64,000 bases of DNA from Gloeophyllum trabeum ATCC 11539. Taxonomy: Eukaryota > Basidiomycota > Agaricomycetes > Gloeophyllales > Gloeophyllaceae. The notes below the pieces were generated by a model. That model was not told where the DNA came from. It saw only the letters and a program-made list of their open reading frames with translations, and did no database searches. Positions 33,736-44,933 of the stretch are shown in pieces (position 1 is the stretch's first letter; every line of letters begins with the position of its first letter). The position numbers and the translations under genes are program-made. Location of the stretch: NCBI RefSeq assembly GCF_000344685.1, contig NW_006920414.1, positions 1,989,577-2,053,576 on the forward strand. Direction: 5' to 3'.

Positions 33736-35710
33736 TCAGGCATCGACGGCAATGATCTCCACGACGGCGTGGCCGTTGACACCCGCCTCGTTCGCTTTGG
33801 TGCTCGATAGGACGTTCTTCTTCTCTGCGGCAATTGCTGCCTTGGGAGTACTAGTATCTTTGGCTGCCACAACGTTTGCTCGCTTGCACAAGACCTCGGG
33901 GTCCATACCAAGGTCTCCAATGTCGCAGAGCGCCTATGAGGGGACAGATGAGCCTCGAACTTCACGTCAAGCGAGTTTTGGAAACCATACATCACGACCA
34001 TGTCCTCCTCCGTACTTCTGCTTAACGAGTTCCTTGTGGATCTTCAATGCCTTGAAGAGCTCGTCGTAGGAGGCGTCGTTGATGAAGATGCAAGTGCCGT
34101 ACGGGTTCGGAATTGCGAACCTTTGCTTGTTGTCGCGGGTTTTCCTAGAGCCCAAACCGAGTCCGCGGTGAGGAGGTCTGAGTCGAAGAATGCGCAAGCA
34201 TCGGACGTACAAGATGGCCTTAGTCCCGCTGATGATCATCTCCTCGGTAAACAGCTCGTGATCCATGGACAAGCCCACGGAATGGGAGAGCACATGGTAT
34301 TCGTCTCTCTCGCTTTCGCTGAGCAAGCCACGGTACCAAGCAAAGGTCCTTGATTGGAAACTCACGTCATCGACCGTTTCCCAGAGGTGAGGCTATTGAA
34401 CTACTCACACAAAGAACGCCATATCGATATTGATCTACCGCCGCATCCACATGCGTCAATCATGGAAACCGTTATCTTCCGTTGAATTACTCACAGCATG
34501 CCCATGACGAAGAGGTACGACGGGGGCAAGTTCCAAAGTCGGGGAAAGAGTGTGGCCGAAGGCAATGACCCTAAATAGCGGGGCGTCAGTCGTGATGATG
34601 ACGAATCACTTAGATATCACCTATCCAGGCCCAACTCATGGAGGTTCGGTGACTCTAGCTGCAGAGTGAAGACGGTTAGAAAGATGGCCTACGAAAGGTG
34701 GGTAATACTTACGTCGAGCATGACCTTGATTCCCCTCCAGCATATTTCGTCGGCGATTACTTTCATAGCAGGGTCGGAACCTTCAAGACGGCCAAATCGA
34801 GTCTCGATCAAAGCAGGACCGTTCTGAACCAGGAGTTCCCAAATCCTCTTGTCGGCGCAGGACGAGATCTTCATTAACTCTATCGTATGCATGCGGTCAG
34901 CGCCTCGGCTCCGGGGCATTAGCCTGCGAAGTCAAGATAGGCTCACCAGCGAAGCCATTCCGGACCTGGCCCTCCGGGAGCGTCTTCAGCAGATTAAAAT
35001 CTAGGAAGGTAATCAAGGGCGCGTGGTAGGCCCCGAGACCTGAAGAGATGGGACACCGCCACTCAGGACCGGATCAGCAGTAAGAATCGAGAGAGAGCGT
35101 ACGGTTCTTGAGATTACCGTGGTTGACAGCAACTGTCATCTCCGGCTATCAGGACCATACGGCAGACAAGTCCGATGAACAGAATACCTTTAATGCTGAC
35201 GCTTGCATCAATCAGCCCGATGAGCGTAGTCGGCACGCGGATGAAGTTGGAGTTACGTCTGTAAGAAGCACAGGCGTATCCGGCGACGTCGGTGCATAAT
35301 CCACCTCCGACGACCAAGACTGGCTCCTTGCGGACGAGCCCAAATGCGTCCATAGCATCGACTATAGAGAGCATCGTTGCCATGGTCTTGTTCTTCTCGC
35401 CACCCGACATCACGAAGGTGGTAAGGGGAATGCCATGATGCTCGAAGTAAGCTGACCACTGCGCAGAGTAAAGATGGTTGACATTCTCGTCGGTGACAAG
35501 GAGAACTCTCTTCCAGTCCGCGTATATCTTCGCAAGGTGATTGTGTTTGAGATCGAAAATGTTGTCGACAAATTGGAAAGCTGACGCGACTCTAGCTCAG
35601 TCTCTCAAACAACGCAATGTCTGAGAATACTCACAGTACTTGATTTCTTCATTGCCAGTGACGGCAAAACCGTTCTCGGTAGTGTTGACGGTGGCTTTCA
35701 GGTCACTCAT
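33736..35710 (-). CDS. mysA: Desmethyl-4-deoxygadusol synthase-type sugar-phosphate cyclase
   Basis: Eleven exons sum to exactly 462 residues: 35710-35635, 35580-35188, 35132-35103, 35039-34947, 34879-34713, 34658-34621, 34570-34495, 34434-34409, 34348-34211, 34144-33991 and 33933-33736. The fold is that of 3-dehydroquinate synthase. NAD is bound by [19 protein letters not shown]; zinc ligands are Glu in GFAELMK, His in [11 protein letters not shown] and His in [48 protein letters not shown] and [11 protein letters not shown] are hallmarks of the desmethyl-4-deoxygadusol/valiolone synthase branch, not of the AROM enzyme. It cyclises sedoheptulose 7-phosphate to the mycosporine core. Neighbours decide for the deoxygadusol branch. 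The symbol is borrowed from cyanobacteria. Exons of 26, 30 and 38 nt are unusually small. Confidence 0.92.
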
Positions 35711-36890
35711 TGTGGATAGCTAGTCAGGTGCGTACAAGACTACTGAATCAGAACGATCGTTCGGAAGGACGGGATGCACGATAACGGCGGTCGGTGGACG
35801 GGTCCAGTATGAGGTCCACTGACAAACAAGTCTGCTTTATGAACAAACAGTGGACCATCGTGGAAAACGCCGGCTATGTTGGAAGAGGATGTTGAATTAA
35901 CAGCAGTTACAGCAAGGAGCACTCATGACCAGCCTAACCAAGCAAAGCGTCAACGCGATGTATGCAGGTGTGACCATGGAGATCAAACCAGCCGCCTGAG
36001 ACAGATATTCGCCGGCGGATTCTCAAGAGTATCAGAAACAGTGGATGAGCAATAATTCCATCGAGATTCGTGGAAGTCGCGCAGAGCAAATTGGTGGCCA
36101 GTATTTCCTTCACCATGTCGAACGGGAGATCCTTCGGATGTACGGATAGCGAAAGACGTATGCGAAAGACCCACAACCAGAGAGATGCCGTAGCATTTGA
36201 AATATCCTCGTATCGAATTAACACTGATGGTGATTGTGAATCCTAGACAGAGCACAAAGGCAACGACCGAGACGATTGAAAGTGGAATCGGGCGTCCATA
36301 GAAAGATGGTGCGGATCCTGGAGCAAACGAACATGTAAAGGGTACATATACTTCGGGCTGGGAAGTGTTGCGGATGATCGACACGAGACTAGGGCTCTGC
36401 AGCATGTGCCTTCATGTGTGGAGACATCAACGCAAGAGCGGCATACTTCCGAGAAAGTCTTCCGTGGTAGAACGCCACACTCTCGGACCATCCTGCCGGA
36501 AGCAACACTTCGCCGTAGCACTTGGGTATCGAGGTGCTAAACCAGAATCTTGAATGTGCAGGTCGAGAGAGGGATGACGCACAGCAAGGGTAGTCGCCGA
36601 CAGGCGTGTTGGAAGCGTAGTCCTGAAGTGCAAGATGAAACGGTTATGATACAATAATGGATAGGGATGCCCACATATGTCTCTAACGCTCTTCATACGA
36701 GTTTTGTAGGGAACGAAACTAGTCATAGGCACCCTGAAAAGGGTTACGCGTTTCCATCGCGTTCATGAAATGTCCTCGCGGAATCCACGTCCTGGTATCG
36801 ACTGCTGTTATAGTTCCCTAGCCGGGCCAGCTCTTGAGGTCTGCACCCACCCAACCTTGAAGTTTTGAGGAGCATCCTTCAGGAAGCACG
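35711..36890. other. Divergent region between cyclase and O-methyltransferase
   Basis: The cyclase and methyltransferase starts are divergent across 1.2 kb. On the minus strand, frames at 36427-36732, 35983-36405 and 35934-36224 are longer than expected and one has a hydrophobic stretch (PLSIVSVVAFVLCLGF). I could not splice them into a coherent protein, so a degraded or unrecognised membrane-protein gene is possible. Confidence 0.3.
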
Positions 36891-37901
36891 ATGCTCAGCG
36901 CTGAGAAGGTTCCAGAGGGCTTCGTCCAAGCTCACGACACACCCCTGGGTCGCCTTGCATACGTTATCAATGACTTGCAGGCCAACATATCTTCGTCAGA
37001 CTCTTCGCTCTCTCCCGCGGCGCGCTCCTTGATCGACGAAGCTACTCGCATCGTCAATGGCTTGGACCCATACCTAACGTGCATGACTTCACCGCACCCG
37101 CCCATCCTAGACAAGATGATTAAAGCTGGCAATGAGACTGACTGGAAGCAGTTGCATAAACAGGGAAAGACAATATACGAATTAATACCCGAGATGACGG
37201 CCGGATCGTATGAGGCCGTGGTGCTCCAGCAGCTGGCAAAGACCGCAAAGGCGAGTGCCGTTGTTTCCCAACGTTGCTACACTCATACGGACTTGCTCCG
37301 AAAGGCAAAAAACATCCTGGAGATAGGCATGTTCACCGGGACGACCACCGTCGCCTTGGCTCTGTTACCCTCGGTCACCAAAGTTGTTACGCTCGAACTA
37401 GAGGGCTTCCTGGCAGACTTCAGTATTCCGTACTTCGCGGAAGCTGGTGTCGCGGAGAAAATAGAGGTCAAGATTGGCGATGCCCGTGAATCCCTGGATA
37501 AGTTGGCAGCTGAAGGTGTCTCGTTCGATATGGTAAGTTCTGGCAGGACTAATACAGATACGATACGAGACTGACCTTCAGCCGGTATCCAAAGGTCTTC
37601 ATTGACGCCGATAAAGCCGGCTATTCTACTTACCTCCGCAAGGTGCTTGACCATAATCTTCTCGCAGCGGAGGGAGTTATTGTGGTCGATAATACGGCAT
37701 ACAAGGGTACACCTTGGGCGCCCGACCCGTCCTATCACCTTGGCGCCGCAATACACGCTTTCAATCAAGACGTTAGGTCGGTCTAGCGGCCTAGTGCTGT
37801 AAACTGCGAATACTGACAATTCCCAGGAACGATCCCACAGTCGAAGTCGTCATGCTCCCTATCAGGGACGGCATAAGCTTAATCCGAAGAAAGGAGGAAT
37901 A
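36891..37901 (+). CDS. mysB: O-methyltransferase, MysB type (4-deoxygadusol synthesis)
   Basis: Exons are 36891-37532 (probably interrupted, see below), 37595-37776 and 37826-37901. The protein has LDPYLTCMTSPHPPILDKM, YELIPEMTAGSYEAV, the SAM motif LEIGMFTGTTTVALALLP, DMVFIDADKAGYSTYLRK and VIVVDNTAYKGTPWAPD, typical of MysB-like class I methyltransferases. The enzyme methylates desmethyl-4-deoxygadusol to 4-deoxygadusol. Within the first exon, 37251-37304 starts GCGAGT after AAAG and ends AAAG. Its removal gives LAKTAKAKNILEIG, which reads better than the 18 inserted residues, so I infer a 54-nt GC-AG intron. Without splicing it would be a harmless in-frame insertion. The symbol is borrowed from cyanobacteria. 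Confidence 0.9.
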
Positions 37902-39204
37902 GGCTCTGACATGTAAACGTGTGGCATACATACCGTAGCTTAGCTGCTCCGAGGTACCAGCACAGAGTTCGGGAAATAATTGGAGACTTCTTGCGTGATT
38001 AGGAATGGTCCAAAAGTCAAACAGCAGGATGGCCATCAATCGAGCCAGACGTAAACTCTGTGACAGGCAATCGATAAGTTCTTCTAAACTACGGCTCGGT
38101 CCGCGTAGCAAAATGTCTTGTTTCGTTAGTCTGTCGCCGTGCAAGGGAGGGCCGAGTATTTGGATCAGCACCCGCTTCATTTCAGGCCGTGCAGATGTTG
38201 ATACCAGGTCTCCCGGCCATTGACGCTTCGAGTTCATATCCGAGGAGCATGGCAATCCACGGTCAACTAATGGTCAATGCACAACACATGAATCAGAACC
38301 GATGGCTACCTTGGTGGTACCGCTTGTCAATAACCGTGAATCCAGTAAACGTGCGTGATGGGAGCCATGGCGGAGATAAGCAGCAGAATCTGGAGACCAA
38401 GATGAGGATGGCCTTGACCACAAGACGGATGGGGTATCGAAGATCCCGGAGGTGTGAGTCGGAAGGGATACCTGAAGAGCACATAGACCCACGGAATTCC
38501 AGACCTGTCTATAGCTCCGAGTGTTCCGAACGCACAAAGGGGAGCGTATGAGACCTGAAGTGCTCTTCAGGGGGTTAAAGCGTCGACCGGTGTTCCAGCC
38601 CCCGAGCATAAACTAGCATCCGTACCAAAAAAGTAAGCCCCAGAGCACCAAGGACATCCCATCGGTGCCTGCACCGTCCGCTCTGCATCTTGGATGACCA
38701 TTGACTGTGCCACGTAGAAGGATGCATCCACCTCATATATGTCAGATTCGCTCGCAGGGATGGATTCTGCGGCAGAATCCATATGACCTGGATCCATCAA
38801 AAATTTCGCAGGAGCAGCACTTCATTCCCTCCGATCCTTGACTTGGAAGGCAGTGCATGTCCTCTCTGCGGTCACATTTCTCTGAGTACAAGTGGAAAGT
38901 CGCCGGGTGCGCGTTGGCTGAATATCAGGCAAGGAAATAAATGCCCCTAGCCTGAAGTCGCCAGTCATCACATTCTTCGTGGTATATCAGAGGTGCAATT
39001 TGAAGGTATGCCGGAGTCAATGCTGTCGACAAAGGAAGAAGTACAGCAATAACACTTTGGCCAGTGTGGCATGTGGCAAGCGCCGTGGAAAGACCCAAGA
39101 AAGACCGTCTTTTTTTGGACGCGACTACATGACGTACAGTCTTGAGTGTCGTGATCGTACACAACTTCGAGTCCCTGCTACCTTACACCGATCTGCGACG
39201 AGAG
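37902..39204. other. 1.3-kb intergenic region
   Basis: Frames on the minus strand (37791-38255, 38274-38609, 38567-38800) have no recognisable domain and no convincing splice joints. I see no supported gene. Confidence 0.35.
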
Positions 39205-41216
39205 ATGGCCTTACCCACTAGAGGCCGCGTTATTCTCGAGACTACGGTGGGAGAGATAGACATCGAGCTCTGGTCAAGAGTACGTGCACATATTCTCAAT
39301 GGAACGAACGTTCAACATTGATTCATCCTAGGAAGCACCGAAAGCATGTCGCAACTTTATAGCTTTGGCTATGGAAGGTAAGTATATTTTTCTCACTCGA
39401 CGGCGTGCGCTATCTCTTACCACGTGTAAAGGGTACTACGATGGTGTCATATTCCATAGGTACGAACCTTGCCATCTACGAGAGGACGCCACCAACAACC
39501 ATGTTACAGAGTCGTACCGGATTTCTTAGTCCAAACCGGAGATCGTACAGGGACAGGAGGTGGAGGGGAGTCATTCTATGGCGGTAAGCCCTGTTGGCTG
39601 GCTGCAGCTGTTGGCCTCCAATGATATGGTAGTCTCACTCAGAACCTTTCGAGGACGAGATCCACCCGCGCTTGAAGTTCGTGCACAGAGGTCTGGTGGG
39701 CTGCGCAAATAATGGCACTAAGAACTCGAATGATTCGCAATTCTTCATCACACTAAGTCAGTAAGTCCGGACTGTGCACTGGAGCGCAACCTGACACTAG
39801 TGGCAGGCCGCGCTGATGAGTTGAATGGGAAGCATACGCTGTGGGGCCGGTGTGTTGGCGATACTATCTTCAGTACGTTGAGATGCTCCTTCAGATGAGG
39901 GAGTCGCCGTAATTAACGTATCTTAGACGTTCTGAAGATTGGTGCTCTCGGTACGTTGCTGGTCGTTCTCCTCCAATCCCCTTCTTGACATGCTCCTCGG
40001 GCATAGAGCTTGACGAAAATGAGAAACCATTATAGTCCGTGCTTCACTCGAAGATTCACGTTTGTATCTAACGTCTGCGCTGCAGTCCCCCGAAGATCAA
40101 TCGTGTACGAATCGTGGACAATCCCTTCGATGACATTATCCCCCGAATAACTGCAGAAGAGAAACGTGCTCAGCAGCGTGCTCGCGAAGAAGCTCAGCGA
40201 GAGCGGGAGGAGCAACAGCGGCGAAAAGGGGCGAAAAAGTAGGAATCTCCTGCTCCTAGATGATGTGCTGATGCTAACTTCTTTGCCTGTGCAGGGATGT
40301 CAAGTTATTGAGCTTCGGCGCTGATGAAGATCAGGGAGAAGAAGAGCCCATGGTGGTCAAGAAGAAACCTATCGTTCGCCCCGACCGTGAGGCCTCTCCT
40401 TGCCTTATCTTATTCCTCTCTTGGCTGAACGAAGGTCCTAAGTGGTCGAAAATCCGGAATTACCTAATATAATCTCAGGAATAGTTCAGCCACCGAAGCC
40501 CAGCAGTTCAAAGGCCCAGGAATCAGTGGACAGATCGAAACAGGAACCAAAGCTCGAAAAGACGTCCAAAAAGGACGACGACGTCACAAAAATCCGAGAA
40601 AAGCATGAGAAGGAGAAAGCCGCCAAGGGGTATGCTGGATGATTGTACCTGTTGTCTACCGGAATTCTGATGAGTGTACAGCGATTCTCGACAGGCCGAG
40701 ATAGAGAGGATGGAGGCTGAGATCCGGAAATTGGCTCGGCGGCGTAATGGTGAAGAGGATAGCGACGAGGAGCGGGCTAAGAAGAAAGCGAAGAGCAAGT
40801 CGTACCTCGAGGAGGAGTTGTCCAAGTATGCCAAAGGGCGCGGTCTCCATAAGAAGAGTGACAAGAAGAAGGACGAGGGCGACGTCCTAGCTGCGCTAAA
40901 CAGCTTCCGCAGCAAGCTCAAGGGGACGGCTGCTGACAACGAGCCAGATGAAGCAGCCAATTCCAGAGAACATGACGCAGAAGGTGACAAGGAGAAGCCC
41001 ACAGAGGACGAGGGGATGGAGGTCGACAACGACTTCGGGTTCCTCGCGCACAAGCTTCACTTCCCGAAAGATAACTCGGAGGAGGTGAATAAGGCTGAAA
41101 GAGATTACGAAGTCATTGATCCGCGACAGCGAGGGGCGCGGGCGAAGGAGGAGGAGAGAGAAAAGCGGCGCGCGCAGAAAGCAAAAGGGGGCGGTGGAAG
41201 GAGCTATAGGAGATAG
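39205..41216 (+). CDS. CWC27: Cwc27, spliceosome-associated cyclophilin
   Basis: A multi-exon gene. The cyclophilin domain is spread over several short exons: GRVILETTVGEIDIELWS, EAPKACRNFIALAMEG, YYDGVIFHR, FLVQTGDRTGTGGGGESFYG, FEDEIHPRLKFVHRGLVG, NSNDSQFFITL and ADELNGKHTLWGR. Then come NVLKIGALELDENEKP and RIVDNPFDDIIPR, which are specific to Cwc27. A long charged tail follows (AEEKRAQQRAREEAQRERE and later LARRRNGEEDSDEERAKKK), ending in GGGGRSYRR. Members sit in activated spliceosomes; their isomerase activity is weak or absent. The start at 39205 gives an N-terminus a few residues shorter than usual, so a missing 5' exon is possible. Confidence 0.9.
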
Positions 41217-41825
41217 CGCGAGTATTGTGTCTTGCCATCTACATATTGCTGTCTGGAACCACTGCTCACTAGACGAGCCTACATTTAGTGCTCTTCTAAC
41301 TGTTCGGCTTGTCGGATTTTTGACCTGGTATACACTGGAGTTGCGTGGATCTGTTTCCCAGCCGGTCGCGAACGACATCGGTCACATACTAACTTATGGA
41401 TGCGATTTCCCGGAAGAAGGAGATAAGCTGAGCCAGAATTGGTGCTACCAGTTCAACTTCAAGGACAGCCGGGGCTACCGGTCTCATCTTGGATCCCGTA
41501 GAGCAGATCGCAGTTGATCAACACTAGAAGTGGCGCGCCAAATGTTGACGGCGACTTACTTAGAGGCCTATGTTCCTTGAGTTTGTCCGCGGTTGCTAGC
41601 AACAACAGGCATAAGTTAGGTACCTGGTTGCAGTCGGTAGCATCGTAACGCAGAGGATACTTGTAACTTTGAGTACTTGAGAGCAGGCACATCCCACAAT
41701 TGCAAGAGGCGCGTAGCAATCACGTGGTCAGCTCCTCTCGATCACGTTACGGCCGAGCCTCCAGCGGGACGGTCCCAGCACTCCGTCGCAGAGCGCCATT
41801 ACTGTACCCTTCACACTCCTCCACC
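41217..41825. other. Intergenic region
   Basis: 3' flank of CWC27 and promoter of UBC6. Short chance frames only. Confidence 0.4.
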
Positions 41826-43120
41826 ATGGCCAGTAAAGCCGCCTACAAACGTGTAAGTATGTCGGCTTATGTAGCGGACAGACTACTGATGTCCGTGTAG
41901 TTGACGAAAGAGTATGTGAACATGCAGAAGGAACCTCCGCCATTTGTATGGGCAATACCAGACGAGAAGAACATCTTGACATGTGAGTGCAGATTGATAG
42001 TGCGATTGGTCTGTCTATTTACTTTGGAATAGGGAACTATATTATTGTGAGTGATCAGCGACAGCCACTTTCGAATGAATCCTCAGACTTCTGTGCCACA
42101 TTAGCGCGGACCCCCGGATTCTCCTTTCGCTGGCGGAGAGTATCATGGAGTCCTCATGTTCCCGTCAGAATACCCCTTCAAACCGCCTGGGATAAAGGTG
42201 AGACGACCAACGGTGGCGGTCATCGTGTGGTTGGGTCTCATTCTGCTCTAGATGTATACGCCATCAGGACGCTTCCAACCAGATAAGAAGATCTGTTTCT
42301 CCATGTCCGATTTCCATCCCGGCAGCGTACGTTCTCTGTGATTCTGATTCTGAGCTTAGCTTATGGCGCGTTCAGTGGAATCCTGCCTGGAGTGTCGCGA
42401 CAATGTAAGAAAGCATGATCCTTGCACTCCTCTATGTGGCGCTGCTTCAGCGATCACACTAACGCCGATCTTTACTTCAGCCTGACAGGTCTCCTCTCCT
42501 TCATGCTATCCGACGAGCTTACAACGGGATCGGTAACATCGTCAGACTCGGATAAGCGTGCCTATGCCGCTCGGAGCCATGCATGGAATTTGAGCCAGCG
42601 CAAGTTCAGGGAGGCTTTTCCGGAGGTGAGTATCTTCCCCACATATCCCTCCCGGCGCGCGGTGATCTACCCCAGGCGTCATCGACTCTGCATCACCGAT
42701 CTGCCCTTAGGCGGCGTTTCACCTCCGCCTCCTAGCGTCCTGTGCTGATGTCGTGATTACTGATCGCCTTCGTGATAGTTTTGTACACCGAACCCCCGGG
42801 ATTTACCAAACATGGGGGAGAAGGAGCGGGGCAAACCTCCTGCGCCGGAAACCACGAATACCTCTCCATCTGTGTCTGCTTCACCTGCTCCCACCGGATC
42901 CCAGGTGTCACACCGCACCAACGCTGTCCTGCTGGATGCGACGGCGTCCCAATCCGGTCGGGCGTCCTCCGCCGTGCAGCCTTCGCAGGGTGGCGATAAA
43001 CCGAAAGGTACGGGGGCTGGGTGGGCAGACGCCTGGCGCCAGATTATCTGGGAGAAGTGGCGATGGGGTTTGCTCATCGCTCTTGCAGTCATCGTTTCCA
43101 GGGTGTCCTCGAGCAACTAA
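41826..43120 (+). CDS. UBC6: Ubc6, ER-anchored ubiquitin-conjugating enzyme E2
   Basis: The gene has about seven exons. MASKAAYKR joins LTKEYVNMQKEPPPFVWA. RGPPDSPFAGGEYHGVLMF and YPFKPPGIK give the E2 core. The active-site cysteine is in KKICFSMSDFHPGSWNPAWS, the Ubc6/UBE2J2 signature that lacks the usual HPN context. After the E2 fold, FREAFPEFCTPNPRDLPNM and a Ser/Pro-rich linker lead to a C-terminal hydrophobic helix GLLIALAVIVS that anchors the protein in the ER membrane with the active site in the cytosol. It acts in ER-associated degradation. A 14-nt exon (42033-42046) encodes the conserved WNYII and is needed to keep the frame. Confidence 0.93.
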
Positions 43121-43360
43121 CCCGGGGACAGGCCCTGGGCTCGCGGATGGACTGCTGGTTTTTTGGAGTATGTTTGTCAGCACACCTGTGCGATGATTGT
43201 TCCCACTAAGTATTATTACCACTGTCCTTAATTTTCAAGTCTTCTCTATTCATCCCTGGTATAAGTGTTACATCACTCTTTTCTTTGTCCGAGGACTTGT
43301 TGGATACCACGATTGTGTATGTTAGGTGTAGTAGTTCACGGGGTAACAGTTTACCGATGG

Positions 43361-44164
43361 TTATGAAGGAATAATAGACGTGTTACTTCCTGTCTCCCAC
43401 AATCGTGTTACAGGACCGAGGACCCCACTCACGAGGGGTTCCACTATTCTCCAGATGTCCTCCGTGACGAGGTCTATGTCCTGCCCTGCGTCCACGACGA
43501 CCCACCTTTGCTCTCTGCTTGTTTCGCTACCAATCCTCTGAAATACCTCCCGCACCATTCTTTGCATCTCCTCCTTCTCGTACCGCTCTTCGCCGTACCC
43601 GCCGCGCTGCTTCGCCTTCTCCGGCGTGATGTCCAGGAATATCGTAACATCAGGAGCAGGGAGCGAGATATCGGGTGCACGGCACCATTCATATGGGAGG
43701 CCTTTGGCCGCGGAGAAAGCTATGCCAGAGAACGCGTAGCGATCGCAGAGTACGGTGGACCCCGCCCGCAGTGATTCCTCAATCGACGACCTGTTCCGAG
43801 CACCCAGTGCATAAGTCTAGCCAGCATAGTCCCAGTAAAACAAGTCTGGCCGGCGACGTACGCGAGCTCCCATCGATTCGCAGAGAAGAGCAGGTGGATG
43901 GCTCGGTCGTCCAGCTCTGATTCAGAGCGAAGGTAGGAGTCGATTGTTATTCCGATCCCAGTCGTGCGGTCTGTGGGATCATCACGAATGCGTCGGGTTC
44001 TGCGGGCAGCGCCTTGAGCGAGACTGACCAGGAAACTTGAGCAGTTTGACGCGGGCGTCTGCCCTCTGTAATCGCTCCAGGAGACGGGCGGCTTGGGTGC
44101 TCTTTCCGGATCGGTCCAGACCTTCCATGACAATGAAAGCGCCCCTCTTGTTTCCCGCCGACAT
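43361..44164 (-). CDS. CDC8: Thymidylate kinase
   Basis: The protein starts MSAGNKRGAFIVMEGLDRSG. The P-loop is GLDRSGKSTQ. An intron splits FP|DRTTGIG, and splicing rebuilds the FPDRTTGIG motif. SELDDRAIHLLFSANRWE, VLCDRYAFSGIAFSAAKGL and FLDITPEKAKQRGGYGEERYE (the lid region) follow in family order. It phosphorylates dTMP to dTDP in dTTP synthesis. The encoded length after splicing is a little over 200 residues, normal for the family. The start is the only ATG before the P-loop. The C-terminal ~20 residues are poorly conserved, as expected. Confidence 0.92.
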
Positions 44165-44370
44165 TGTTCAGTTTGAGAAGCGATGCTGAACGGCTGCTGA
44201 AGAGCACTGTCACGCACATTGGGAAGCAATGTCACGCATCACGCGTACAGGCCTGCAAGTGGGGAGGCGCAATTCCGGGTCGCGCGGCGAGTTGTTTGCA
44301 TCTGTTTGGACTCTGCAAGAAAGTGGTCGCAAATCCCCCGCCTTCATAGAGCCTTCCGCATGTCGAAATC

Positions 44371-44933
44371 ACGCATATAAAATGTACCAGCAGGGATGTC
44401 ATGATACAGAAGATGCAACGTTGGTTTTGAATTTCTGATTTTCCCAATATCAAGTTCATTCGATAGAGGTAACGAGACCGCAAGTACATTTAACAAAAAT
44501 GTACAACCAACGTTGCATCCGCTCGTTGATATAGATTAACTTTTATGAATCAAGTGACGCGTGAATGTGAACGTAGCACGCTGTAGGTTTTCTGGCAGTA
44601 AAGAGCAATTAACGACGCGTCCGAACGCGTCGCGGACGTGACAAGCTGTGACACCATCGCAAAAAGTGTCACACCAAATATCCTGGTCACTGTCCGGGCT
44701 CTCCTGCCGCAGCAGAAGCAGGTCCCTTCCCCTATGTTAGAACTGTAAAATCAACATAGTACATGAGATATATATTCAGCCTTTTACAGCTGTGATCCAG
44801 TACTTGCTTTGTCCATTAAATTACACAGATTTGTGCTTCCTGGAAATCAAGCTCATCTATATCAAGGATAGGGAATACAACCACTGGTGTGCACATAGAT
44901 ATGTTCCAAGTGTTTCTAAAGACAATACATAAC
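44371..44933 (+). repeat. Direct repeat, copy 1 (ends exactly at N gap)
   Basis: This 563-bp block is repeated at 45329-45890 with a single A indel (TTAAATTACA here near 44817, TTAATTACA in the other copy). It runs precisely to the first N. The identity and the placement point to contig ends that overlap. Confidence 0.95.
44412..44519. repeat. 15-bp inverted repeat pair
   Basis: GATGCAACGTTGGTT at 44412-44426 is mirrored by its reverse complement AACCAACGTTGCATC at 44505-44519, enclosing about 78 bp. Next to the right arm, GTACATTT and AAATGTAC form a second inverted pair. The same structure is in copy 2 of the direct repeat. It could be a small non-autonomous element or a hairpin; no target-site duplication is obvious. 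Confidence 0.7.

Noticed and set aside
37791..38255. 155-codon minus-strand frame beside the methyltransferase
   Set aside because: Overlaps the methyltransferase 3' exon, and no family or partner exon was found.
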